DNA of 64,000 bases from assembly GCF_000941075.1 (NCBI RefSeq), contig NZ_CP007229.1:496001-560000 (forward strand), in the 5' to 3' direction. Of this stretch, positions 54,776-64,000 are shown in pieces. Every line of letters begins with the position of its first letter. Position 1 is the stretch's first letter. This stretch comes from Mesomycoplasma dispar (lineage in GTDB: Bacteria > Bacillota_I > Bacilli_A > Mycoplasmatales > Metamycoplasmataceae). The notes below the pieces were generated by a model that was not told where the DNA came from, made no database searches, and saw only the letters and a program-made list of their open reading frames with translations. The translations under genes and the position numbers were made by a program.

Positions 54776-55418
54776 TTGCAGCATCAAATTCGGCTTCTTT
54801 AATTGACTTGCCATATCCAGTTCCGTATTTTTTCTGTTCCCAAATTAGATCGACACGAAAGGTTCCATCAGCAAGTTTTGTCGGCGAATAATTAATTTTA
54901 CTTTGTGTTGAAAAGGACTGAATTTTTTCTTGAAAAATCGATTTTGGATCTTTATACTGTTTTTCATTAGCAAAATTTACATCTTTATATAAGTATTTTG
55001 CTAAAAATTGGTTTAGTTTTTCAAAGCCTTGATCTATTAAAATTGCTGCTGAAAAAGCCTCAAAAACATCGGCTTTCAATTTGTTATTTTCACGAATTTC
55101 TGATGAACCTTTACCGAGAAAGACAAGATTGATAAGACCAATTTTTTGGCAGACATTGGCAAGATAAGATGTTGAAGTAAGTCATGAACGAAGTTGGGTT
55201 GAATTACCTTCATTTTTATAAAAATTATCATAAATTACCCGCGTAATTACGTAATGTATCGCCGAATCACCAAGGAATTCAAGCATTTCATAATGTGGTT
55301 TTTCCGGGTTTGTAAAATTGTAACTTTTATGAGTTAATGCTTGAATATATATGTCCATTGATTTAGGTTTAATACCTATTTTTTTTAGAAATTGGTAAAC
55401 TTTATCATCAGGTTGCAT
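54735..55418 (-). CDS. rnc: Ribonuclease III
   Basis: A 227-residue enzyme that cuts double-stranded RNA, including rRNA precursors. The nuclease signature HYEMLEFLGDSAIHYV supplies Glu44, Glu47 and Asp51; the second acid pair is in KADVFEAF. A C-terminal dsRNA-binding domain is seen as GTGYGKSIKEAEFDAATNAL. One TGA (55182-55184) is Trp. ATG 55418 follows AAGGAGA. It converges on the DUF402 gene with a 41-bp overlap. Confidence 0.92.
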
Positions 55419-55456
55419 TTTTTTCTCCTTATTTTTTGGAAATAAAAAAATAAAAA

Positions 55457-55981
55457 TTAATCTGCTTTAAAATTTAATGAAAAAATTTGACTTCCGACAA
55501 CATGGGCTTGACTTGAATGAAAATGACCAAATTCAAGCTTGAGTTCCAATTTTTTTTCTTGATCTGAAAATTTATGATTCATTTTTATATAACTTACTTG
55601 TACTTTGGGCAAATTTTCTGGTAATGGCAAGTCAGCGTTTGGCAAAAAATTTAGAATTTTTTTACTAACTAATTTTCGAATTACTTCATAAGTTATTTCT
55701 TCGTCAGTTAAACAATTTTTAGCACCATTATCGCAGGCAAACGGAAATTCGTCATTATTTTTGCTTTTTATTTCTTGAAAAATTTCAGTAAATTTATTTT
55801 TAAAATTTGAATAGGAATAATTTGGATCTGAAAGTGCAAGAATATATGGGTCTTTTTTTAGGTCAATTTTATCTTGAAAAGCAGGATTAGAGTTAATCGG
55901 GTTAAATTCTATTTTGCTAGGATTACCACAAGATACAAAAAAACTGATAGCAAAAATTAATGAAAACAAATGTTTTTTCAT
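55457..55981 (-). CDS. Small lipoprotein of unknown function
   Basis: A 174-residue lipoprotein. The signal peptide MKKHLFSLIFAISFFVSC ends in a lipidated Cys18. The mature part is acidic and polar and contains ACDNGAKNCLTDEEITYEVIRKLVSK with two further Cys that could form a disulphide. It has no recognised domain. I chose ATG 55981 (AAAAGG upstream) over the in-frame ATG at 56008. It is probably cotranscribed with rnc (38 bp gap). Confidence 0.7.
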   Translation of the reverse strand: MKKHLFSLIFAISFFVSCGNPSKIEFNPINSNPAFQDKIDLKKDPYILALSDPNYSYSNFKNKFTEIFQEIKSKNNDEFPFACDNGAKNCLTDEEITYEVIRKLVSKKILNFLPNADLPLPENLPKVQVSYIKMNHKFSDQEKKLELKLEFGHFHSSQAHVVGSQIFSLNFKAD

Positions 55982-56127
55982 TAAAAAACCTTTTATTTTA
56001 TATGTCATATAAGTTTGGAATGATTAAAACCAAGATAAAATTTACTAAAATTATACCATAAATTAATCAATTAAAATTCGATTTTGTAATTTAACAATCT
56101 TTTCTTTTAATTTTTCCCGTTTTTCTA

Positions 56128-56133
56128 TATAAT
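56128..56133 (+). promoter_or_regulatory. Promoter -10 for DUF31 protease 2
   Basis: TATAAT, about 36 bp before the start codon of the DUF31 gene. Confidence 0.5.
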
Positions 56134-56168
56134 TTAATTACGAAAAATACCAATTATCTGGAGACAAG

Positions 56169-57848
56169 ATGACAAAGAGAAAGAAAATTCTGTTTTCACT
56201 ATCTGCGTTTTTTTTAGTTGCCGCCGGAATTGGTGGTTATTTTGGTTTTATTAATTTTTTTAATAACCCATCAACAAGCAATGCTAGCGGTCTTAATTTG
56301 GTTATTAAACCAAAAACAAATGACCAATCAGCAAAACAATTAACCAAATCTGAAATTGAAAAAGAAGTCGAATTTGCTAAATTTAGCAAATATGCAGAGC
56401 AAATTAGTCAAGAAAATGAAGATTTAGAATTTGAATTAGGGCAAAAGGAATCATTTTTTTCGCGACTTTCAAACTTAGATCTAGAAAAAATCAAGGAAAA
56501 TAATGTTGTCTTTCCTGATAATTATGAAAATTTTAATTTCGATACAAACAATAATTTTGTTACAAAAGAGAATAACGAAAAATTTTTAGGCTCTCAAAAT
56601 GATAATTTACTAGTATATGATCTCAATTATCCAAAAATTAACCAACTAATTAAGGAAAATGAGTCTTTTAAATCCGATATTTTGAATCAAAAATTTACAA
56701 TTTTTGATTCAAAAGCAAGAAATCAAATTTTCAAACTTGATAAAATTGGCGTTTATTCTGAATCGCTTGGTTCAAAAAAATACGATTCAATTTACCAAAG
56801 AAATGTCAAATTCAAAAGCGGAACAGCGGCAATTTTAGATGCAAACAGTGAAAAAGCACTATTAATTACGAATCATCACGTTATAAAACCTATTGAATAT
56901 AAATATAATGATGAAAATTTTGAAATCGATAGCAAAAGTTTAAGATTCTGAAACACATTAGGTGGTAATTTTCTTGAATGATACGAAAACGGAAAAACTT
57001 ACAGTTTAGATCGTGATAATACCGCTCTACTTTTTTATGTAAAACAAGTTTTTGAAAACAAAACCAGGGAATTTGATCATGCAAAAATTTTAGAATACCT
57101 AATGGACTTTTATAACGATTATTTCGAAGTCCCTAGTGATTTTAATAATCAAAATTTTGATGTTGGTCTTTTTTATTTTAAATATAAAAAGTTTAATGAT
57201 GACCTAAAAAAATTAGCAAAATTCTATCATGATAATAAATCAGAAATTTTAGAAAAAATCCGTGAAAATGATAAAATTAATAATCATAAAAATACAAGTA
57301 AAATCTCAATCGAAGCAAAATTTAACGAATTTCTAAATTCATATCAGGGTTTTGTTAATTATTGGGAAAAAATAACTAAAGAAAAACCTGTAAAAATTTC
57401 GCCAAAAGTTTGAAAAAAGGGTGATTCAAGTTACGATCTTAACATTTCCTTGTTCTGACCAAAAGCAAAACCAATGAAAAATAACTTTAAAGGTGTTTAT
57501 GCAACTGACCCGCAGGAAAATTTCTCACGACTTTCTTTATATTTTTACACAAATAACGGACCAGGAGCATCAGGTTCAGGAATTTTTAACAAAGATGGTG
57601 AACTTCAATTCATCAACGCCTTCGGATTAATAAATAATTTTTATGATAATAATTCTAAAGTTGAAAAAAATTACTACGACAAATTAAACACAAATATTTC
57701 GTTATCAGGAGGAATTCCGCTTGTCACAGAAGAATATAATTTGGCCGATTCGATAAGAAAATTCTATCCTTCAAATCAAAAAAGTGGTTTTAGTATTATT
57801 ACAAACAAAAAAGTTAGGGTTAAAACCATTACAAAAAATAGTAAGTAA
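56169..57848 (+). CDS. DUF31 (MIP-like) serine protease, transmembrane-anchored
   Basis: A 559-residue paralogue of the lipoprotein at 13890-15557, but held by an N-terminal helix (residues about 8-30, ILFSLSAFFLVAAGIGGYFG) with no lipobox Cys. Catalytic residues line up with the other copy: His in LITNHHV (about 234), Asp in FDVGLFYFKY (about 330), Ser in GPGASGSGIFN (about 467). After the helix it lacks the long Lys/Gln linker of the other copy. TGA is Trp at 56949-56951 and later sites. ATG 56169 is preceded by TGGAGACAAG. It is followed by a strong hairpin. Substrate unknown; antibodies or neighbouring surface proteins are candidates. Confidence 0.85.
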
Positions 57849-57909
57849 CAATAAAAAGTTTGCAAAATTTTTTATCACAAAAGTATATAAAATGAAAAAA
57901 GTCTAAAAA

Positions 57910-57947
57910 AAATATATTTTAATTTCTAGTGCAATTAAAATATATTT
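57910..57947 (+). terminator. Terminator after DUF31 protease 2
   Basis: A perfect 15-bp stem (57910-57924 with 57933-57947) with loop TCTAGTGC, 60 bp past the stop codon. The run of T is weak. Confidence 0.65.
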
Positions 57948-58061
57948 AATCTTCAAGTTGTTCAAATTTTGATTTTTTTGTCTTCCTTTTAAGGGAATAT
58001 TAAATATTTTGTGTCTTAAGGTAAATCTATTTTGATAAAATTTATCATAAAGGACTAAAAT

Positions 58062-58362
58062 ATGAAAAAAGAGCAAAAAAATTACCCCCATTTGAGTTAA
58101 AAGCTGAAAAAATTGTTAACAAATACGCTGATCATAAAAAATTAAAAAATTTTCACAACGAAATTTCGCATATGTTTAAAACTTTTGCTGAGACGCTCTT
58201 AAAGGCGGAATTCAAAGTGTGAATTACCTTTCAAAAATAACTTATTTGACGCTCCAAAATGCAAGCGAAAAATGACAAAGGCAGGTAAGAATTTGACGCA
58301 TAATTAAAAAACAATTAGAAATTATTTTCCCTAATCAGCTAAATAATGTAAAATTAAATTAG
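58062..58362 (+). pseudogene. IS256-like transposase remnant
   Basis: Two overlapping frames carry the pieces KNFHNEISHMFKTFAETLLKAEF and then VNYLSKITYLTL, QNASEKWQRQVRIWRIIKKQ and LEIIFPNQL, ending at TAG. The second piece follows the C-terminal end of IS256-family (Mutator-like) transposases (residues equivalent to NISKKWT--IRNW--IL-QL). A frameshift near 58215 separates the pieces and the N-terminal two-thirds are missing. Identification is by eye. Confidence 0.45.
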
Positions 58363-58490
58363 ATTTTTATTTGAAAAATCCATAAAAATTTAAAAACACA
58401 AAATTATAAACAGTCCCAGAGCAGTTTGGAGAAGTTTATCTTTTTAAATTTGTCTAATTTTCGTGCCCGAGTCTGATATATGTTTTTTAA

Positions 58491-61400
58491 TTATTTTTTA
58501 TTTTCCAATTCAAAATATCGATCAATAAATAATTTATTAATTTCATTAGATTTTTCTTCGTTAGTTGATTCAAAAATTGCCGCTGATTTAAGAATGATAG
58601 CGCCAGAAGGACGACCCGCATCTAAACTTGTTATCGAAGAATTTAATTTTCCTAAAATAAGATGTTTTAAATCAGAGAATTTAAAACTATTAATATCAAC
58701 AATTTTAGTTTTAGTTCAAACTGGTTCGTATGGATCCGAAGCCGCTGAAGAATAAAATGATAATTTCATTTTATTTTTTTTGTTTTCTGCATCAATTAGG
58801 CTGAAAACAATCATTGAATTTACATTTTTATTGTCTAAAAAATCAGAAAATTTAACGTAATTATTTTTAGACTCATCAACTTTTTGAACTCTTTTGAAAG
58901 TTCTTTCGTATCTACCAAACTTTTGTTTTTCAGTTATTTCAACAACATTTTCAACAAGAGCGGTGTGATGATTAATGGATGTTGAATTCTCGCCTGATTT
59001 TTCCTCGTCGCCAATTCTGGCCTCAATATCGTTAATTTTCTCTATATAAGGATATCTTCTAATTCTAATGCTAAAATCTATTTTTTGCGGCGGTTGTCCA
59101 TATTTTTTTTCTTCATCAGCTTTAAAAGTTTTTTCCTTTAATCCTTGGATTAAAAAAAATGGATTAGATTCTAATGAAAAATTTCCTTGTGATTTAAATG
59201 CAAGAATTATTGTCGGATTTTTAATGGGTTGACTTTTTTGGATTTCTTCAATACCAATTTCTAAACCATCATTAGTTAAATAAATTCCTTTATCTTTTTT
59301 GTTAATAAAAGGCTTTATTGGTTCACCTCTTTCAGGTTTGTTATCAGCATCTTTAGACGGAATAAGCTTAATTTTATCGCTATTTATCGCTTTTATTGAT
59401 TCTATATATTCCAATTTTTGATTTATATTCTGTTGTTTTTCTTTTGCTCCTTTAGCCTGTTTCACAAGCGATTCGCCATCAAGGAAAAAATGAACCTTTG
59501 TTTCTTCTTGCAATAATTCATAAGGTTTGTTATCTTTTACAACATTAATTATCGGAATTTCAACTTCTTTTAATTTGCTATCACCAACTCAAATTCCAAT
59601 TAATAAATTATATTTGCCATCTTTGAATTTAGAATCGAGAATGACAGAAGTAGACTCAGGTAGTTTTGATTCTAAAAGATTATCAAAAACTGAAGATAAT
59701 AATTTTCCTGGAGTTTCAGTTTGTTTTCCTGGTGTTGGAACTTCTGTAGAAGAGATTTCTTGTTGTGTTTGGGTAGTTTCGGTTTCCTGAAATTGACTTG
59801 CTTTTGTTGAAACTGAAACTTTTGCAGTCTCAGATTGAGAACTAGGAGAATCTTCTGGTTTTTCTTGAGATTTAGTTTTTGCAACAAAATCAAGTAAATC
59901 AAAAAGTTGTTTTGCCTCCGTTTTTATTTTTGCAAGTTGAATTTTTTTACTTTTGATATGTTCAATTGTTTGGTCGATTGTTCTTGCAAAAATCGCTACA
60001 GGTTGTTTGTCATTTATTTGAAATTCAAGGTTTTCGATTTTTAACTCACTCGCTTTCCCACTTTCAGATTTAACAATTGAATCAAGGGCGTTTTGGAAAT
60101 AAGTCCCATAAACTTTATCACTGACATCAAAGTTAAAATTAAAACTATATTCTAATTGTTTTTCCGAATTAAAATTCAGACCACCGGGGAAAGAATCACC
60201 AGAACTAAAATTACCAGTTAGTGTTAATTTTAGCGGAATTTGCTGTTTTTTTATTAAATCTTTTTCAGTTTCAGCATCAAGTTTTTGAATTACAGGTTCA
60301 ATTTTAAAACTAGAAATTTTAAAATTTGGTAGAATTTTTGCAAATTCTTGTTGAATTTTAGGAACTTGTTTTGTAGTTTCTTGTTCTTGTTTTTCAGTTT
60401 TAGAATTGCTTTTATTATCAGTTTTTTGCGAACTAGATTCCTCAGAAGTGCCGTTATTTTCAGCATTATTTGGCTTTTGTTTTTCGGAACTTTCAGTTTG
60501 TTGATTGTTTTTTACAGTTCCGTTTTGATTTTGATTATTATTAGAATTTCCTGAATTATCACCAGTTGATCCATCAGATTCGGAACTTTCAGTTTGTTGT
60601 TTGTTTTTATCTGAAAAATTCAGTTGTGCACTAACATTTAAAGGTTTTGTTGTTGAATCTGATTCTAAAATTGAATTTCCGCTTTGTTTGAACCAAAAAT
60701 TAAGACTATTTGGCTGATTTTCTCTAAAAATTTGATTATTTTTAACCGAATCAGGTAAAGTTTTTGAAATTAAATCAGTTGGGCTTAAATTTGACGATGC
60801 TAAAAATTTGGCAACTTCATCGTTAAATTGGTAGTTTTTTTTGAAAATTTCGGCAAATTTATTTGCATAACTTTCGTTAATTGTTGATAAATTTTTAAAT
60901 TCGAGGGCGATTTTACTTTTCTTTTTCGAAAATTTATCAACTAAATTTAGATCAAGATTTGCCTGACCACTTGCGTCATCAACTTTTGAAAAAAATATTT
61001 TATTGTCTTTCAAACTAGGCTCTAAATCAAAAGTTAGTGGTAAAATTAGCTGAGATTTATCCTTATTGAAAAAGGAAAGACTCCCAAATTCTGCGATGGT
61101 TTTAACTAAAGCAGCTTTGTCAGTAGGAGATTTTGCTTTGTTTTCAAGGAATTTTTGGTTAAACAAAATTGCAACTTCGCTTGCAGTTTTGTTTTTGATT
61201 AATTCAGTATTTAATAATTCCAAAACAGTAACAACATTTGCTGGATCAATTTCAGAATTTTTGACAATGTTGCTAAATTTTAGAGTAAAATTGACATTAT
61301 ATTCAATATTTTTTTCTTGATTTTGAACATTTATTGCTAAATTTGATAGTGAATTATTATTAATTTTAATATCTGTTTTTTTATCAGGAATTAGTAATTT

Positions 61401-61760
61401 AAAACTAAATCCAGGAAATTTTGCTAACAAAGGGCTAAAATCAACAAGCGAATTTAGATCGAAACTATAAGATTTATCAAAATAAAGATCAACAGCATTT
61501 TGCGCAGTCAAACTGTCTTGGAATTCTTGTTTTAAATTTATTTGGTTGATTGTTTGGAGAATTTCTTGCTGATTTTCTAACTTTGATGAATCAAAAGATT
61601 TTGCATTTGCTTTTTCATCAGAATAGGCACTTAATTGCTTTTGATGCGATTGAAAATAAACGTTTTTTCCGATTGGAACGGAAATCGCAACACTAACAAT
61701 TGCACTTAAAAAGACGACCGAAGTAGCGATTATTAAATTTTTTTGCTTGAGTTTTTTCAT
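58491..61760 (-). CDS. P97-paralogue-like adhesin
   Basis: A 1089-residue surface protein with one N-terminal helix (residues about 9-31) after a basic leader, and no lipobox. The large N-terminal region (to about 370) resembles the P97 adhesin paralogue family of M. hyopneumoniae, which binds cilia and heparin; this is a judgement from overall style. Residues about 385-460 are a low-complexity Ser/Asn/Gln/Glu region in which QQTESSE occurs twice. Another disordered Ser/Gln/Thr/Pro region lies at about 635-690 and contains SQFQE, fitting the S/T-x-F-x-D/E cleavage motif described for these adhesins. TGA at 59589-59591 and 58716-58718 is Trp. Start ATG 61760 follows AAAGGTG. It is the second gene of an operon with the gene to its right (36 bp). 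Confidence 0.65.
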
Positions 61761-61796
61761 GATTTACACCTTTAAAAATGAGATTTTGGGAAAATT

Positions 61797-64000
61797 TTAG
61801 GAAACTAACAAGGATTTTTCCGTTTGGTAGACAAAGAATTTAAGTTTTCTTGTTGAAAATTCCTTCGGATTTTTCTTGTTATAAACATAAAAATACAAGG
61901 CTTTTCGGTCACCAAGACCAACGTTTTCGAAAACACCGTTAAGATTTTCTTGAGAAGTTTGACTTACAGAATCGGGACTTTGTGTTGCATTTTTCTCTTC
62001 ATCTTTTTTCACCATTAGCCCAAAATCTGGATGGTGACGAGTGAAATATGACCACATCGGGAATTTTTTGATTAATTCTGTGATGTCAACATAGTCCGAA
62101 CTTGTTCCAACGGTTCGAATAATTCCTGATCAAAAATCAGCATAAGTTTGCTTATCTAAATAAGTTGACAGCGTTGCTGAGCGAAAATCCTTTGCAAATT
62201 TATCAAGCGCTTCAACTTCATCAGTAACGATTTTTCCGTCTTTGTTAGTGGTAATTTCAAGCGTTTTTGGTTCGGTTTGGTAAATTGTTGAGATTAATTG
62301 ACCATTTTTATCAATCGGACCAACTTTGTATCAGTATTTAAGTTTTACTTTTTCTTCATTATTAGAATTTTCAGTTCCATCAACTTTTACAAGAACAGGA
62401 TCGACTTCAAAGTTGATGCGATAGTCAAAGTTTGCGCCTAAATTTTCCGATAGAAGTCCAGTTTTGTTAGAATAAACATTTTGATAAAAAGCGACAATAA
62501 AATCTGTAAGTGTTTTAATTGGTGCGCGATATTTTTCGCTGTTTTCCTGAATTGTTGGGTCTTTTTCGTCAATTTTTTTCGATTCAGCACGGATTTGTTC
62601 GACATAATAATCAAGATTAAAACTAGAATCAACGTTTTTATCCATCAAATCAATAATGTTTTTCAATTTTGGGTGCAAGTAAAAACTATAAGGCATACGG
62701 TCTTTTTCTGCTCAATAATTGTTATTAATTGAAACTAGTCAGATGTCTTTTTTGGCTTTCTGATCGGCTTGAATTAAATAATTATTAACTCCCGATTTGT
62801 TTTCGATTTTAATTTTTTTCAGTTCCTGGAAAAAATTATGCAAATCAAGATTTTCAGGTCATTTTGTACTTTGGTCAATTAGTTTTAGCCCTTTTAGTCA
62901 ATCAAATAGGTACTTTCCGATGAAAAATGTATCTTTTTTCGCAAGCGAGGCATAAAAACGTAACATTTCTTGCTGATTTGGGAATAAAGAAGATAAAATA
63001 TTAACAATTCCGGCAACTTCTTCTTGATAAGTAAAACTTCATTTGGAACGATCGATTAAAGTCTGAACTGGGGGAAGTTGGTAATCTTGAACTAATAATT
63101 TCAGTTTATCTTCGTCAAATTGAACGCCATAGTAACGCGGATTTTCTAAAAGTGATTTTAGTCTTTCAAAATTTTGTGTGCTAACAAGTTTTAAAATTTC
63201 CTCTTTTGGAATTGGAGAAACTTCGTGTTTTACAGCATCATTTTGTTTTAGTTCGAATTTGGTTGCTGCTATTTTTTCAGTTAGTCCGGGATTATTTTTG
63301 AGAATTAAAGCAAAATCACTAACATTTTGTACAAACGGTTTTTTGGCAATTGTTTCATCTTTTTCATTTTTGATTAAAAGGTTGCCAAAAAACTTAAGAC
63401 CAACTTTTTGGTTTTCAAAAGCTAATTTTGTAAGATCAGAATCAACTGTAAAATCAAGTTTAATTTTTGAAAAAAGGTCAAAACTTTTAAGTTGGGAAAT
63501 GTAATTTTTTAACTTAATTTTTGCAAGTAAAGGTGAATTTGTTGCCTGATTTAAAAGGTTTTTATAAAATTTATCCTTTTCAGTTGCACTAGAAAAAACT
63601 TGATTTTTTAAAAAGTTTAAAAATTTTCAACTTGTAACAGACTCAGAATGTATGCTACTTTCATCGCTAAAATTGGTAAAATCTTGTTCTGAAAAAGGGC
63701 TTAATTCGATATCATTTACTAGAGATTCATCTAAAAAAAGACCGCTAAAATCAAGGTCGACTGCAAAACTAAATTTTGCACTGCTTGTTGAATCTTTGGC
63801 AATTTGTTTGGCAAAATCACTGGAAAATTTAGTTTGAAAATAAAGTCTATAAATATTTTTTAACGGCGTTTTGCTAATAAAAGCATTTTTTAGCACTGGT
63901 TCCTTGATAAGTTCAAGCGAATATCGATCTTTTAAAACATCAGCGTCATCGGTGAATTTATTAATTTTACTTGAAAGCAAATTGGTTAGAATTTCATTAA
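61797..64000 (-). CDS. P102/P97-paralogue-like adhesin, 5' part outside window
   Basis: The last 734 codons of a large surface protein whose start lies beyond the right edge. It is a continuous frame with TGA as Trp (for example WKFLNFLKNQV, KYWYKVGPIDKNGQ). The C-terminal portion has an aromatic-rich, probably extracellular domain (IIRTVGTSSDYVDITELIKK, then FPMWSYFTRHHPDFG) and ends KSLLVS. The gene pair, spacing and order recall the two-gene P97/P102 operons of M. hyopneumoniae; mhp385 and mhp384 are a known example. No repeat regions like R1 of P97 are visible in this part. The N-terminal anchor cannot be seen. Confidence 0.55.

Noticed and set aside
55982-56008. Longer start for the small lipoprotein at 56008
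   Set aside because: It would put nine extra residues before a standard signal peptide; ATG 55981 has AAAAGG upstream.
1-64000. Many genes appear broken by TGA
   Set aside because: Each interruption is TGA at a position that suits Trp, with the same frame continuing; this is the mycoplasma genetic code, not decay.
1-64000. CRISPR array, integrated conjugative element or prophage
   Set aside because: No spaced direct repeats of CRISPR type, and no integrase, terminase, capsid or conjugation genes were seen.

Overview
The window is an AT-rich mycoplasma chromosome segment in which UGA encodes tryptophan. Many long reading frames are interrupted only by in-frame TGA, and they become single intact genes once TGA is read as Trp. 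Gene content points to the Mesomycoplasma hyopneumoniae clade (hyopneumoniae, flocculare, ovipneumoniae, dispar, conjunctivae and relatives): P97/P102-like adhesin genes, DUF31 surface serine proteases, a P80-P60-HinT operon, a minimal mraZ-rsmH-ftsZ cluster, no cell-wall genes, and many lipoproteins. The species is not fixed by what I can see.

Layout. 1-800 is the start of an OppA-like lipoprotein gene (minus), followed by large hairpins and a decayed IS3-like element. 1.9-4.2 kb is an ABC exporter of MacB type. 4.7-9.5 kb is a minus-strand operon: HAD-dephospho-CoA kinase fusion, DnaB/DnaD-like primosome protein, DnaI-like protein with a ruined P-loop, NfeD and SPFH protein. 9.7-13.8 kb is the P80-P60-HinT operon. 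13.9-17.3 kb holds a DUF31 lipoprotein protease and an APC amino-acid permease.

17.7-41.4 kb, more than a third of the window, is a divergent pair of giant paralogous genes. One is minus strand, 3857 codons; the other is plus strand, about 3937 codons. Each encodes an N-terminally anchored surface protein built from about two dozen copies of a roughly 130-160-residue beta-type repeat. They start from one 369-bp intergenic region. The plus-strand gene carries a 15-A homopolymer just after codon 5 that puts the rest of the gene out of frame, which is the structure of a phase-variation (or transcript-slippage) switch. Both proteins also carry clusters of basic residues resembling furin sites in linkers between repeats. 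This pair is the best candidate for an undescribed system here.

41.5-42.4 kb is a second, longer copy of the same IS3-like remnant with recognisable end repeats. 42.4-44.9 kb holds tRNA-Leu, tRNA-Ser, thioredoxin, prolyl-tRNA synthetase, tRNA-Gln and tRNA-Tyr, all minus. 45.2-46.6 kb is an Asn/Gln-rich membrane protein of unknown role. 47.4-49.7 kb is mraZ-rsmH-ftsZ, with likely MraZ boxes upstream and an FtsZ that has lost the T7-loop catalytic acids. 50.0-53.3 kb is pncB, a TrmN6-like methyltransferase and metG, overlapping one another. 53.3-56.0 kb has a membrane protein, a DUF402 protein, RNase III and a small lipoprotein. 56.2-57.8 kb is a second DUF31 protease, this one with a transmembrane anchor, followed by an IS256-like remnant. 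58.5-64.0 kb is a two-gene P97/P102-type adhesin operon that runs off the right edge.

Taken together, housekeeping islands (division, tRNA charging, primosome, NAD synthesis) alternate with surface genes: giant repeat proteins, adhesins, and proteases that could act on antibodies or on the surface proteins themselves. All functional statements come from reading motifs by eye; no database search was run.
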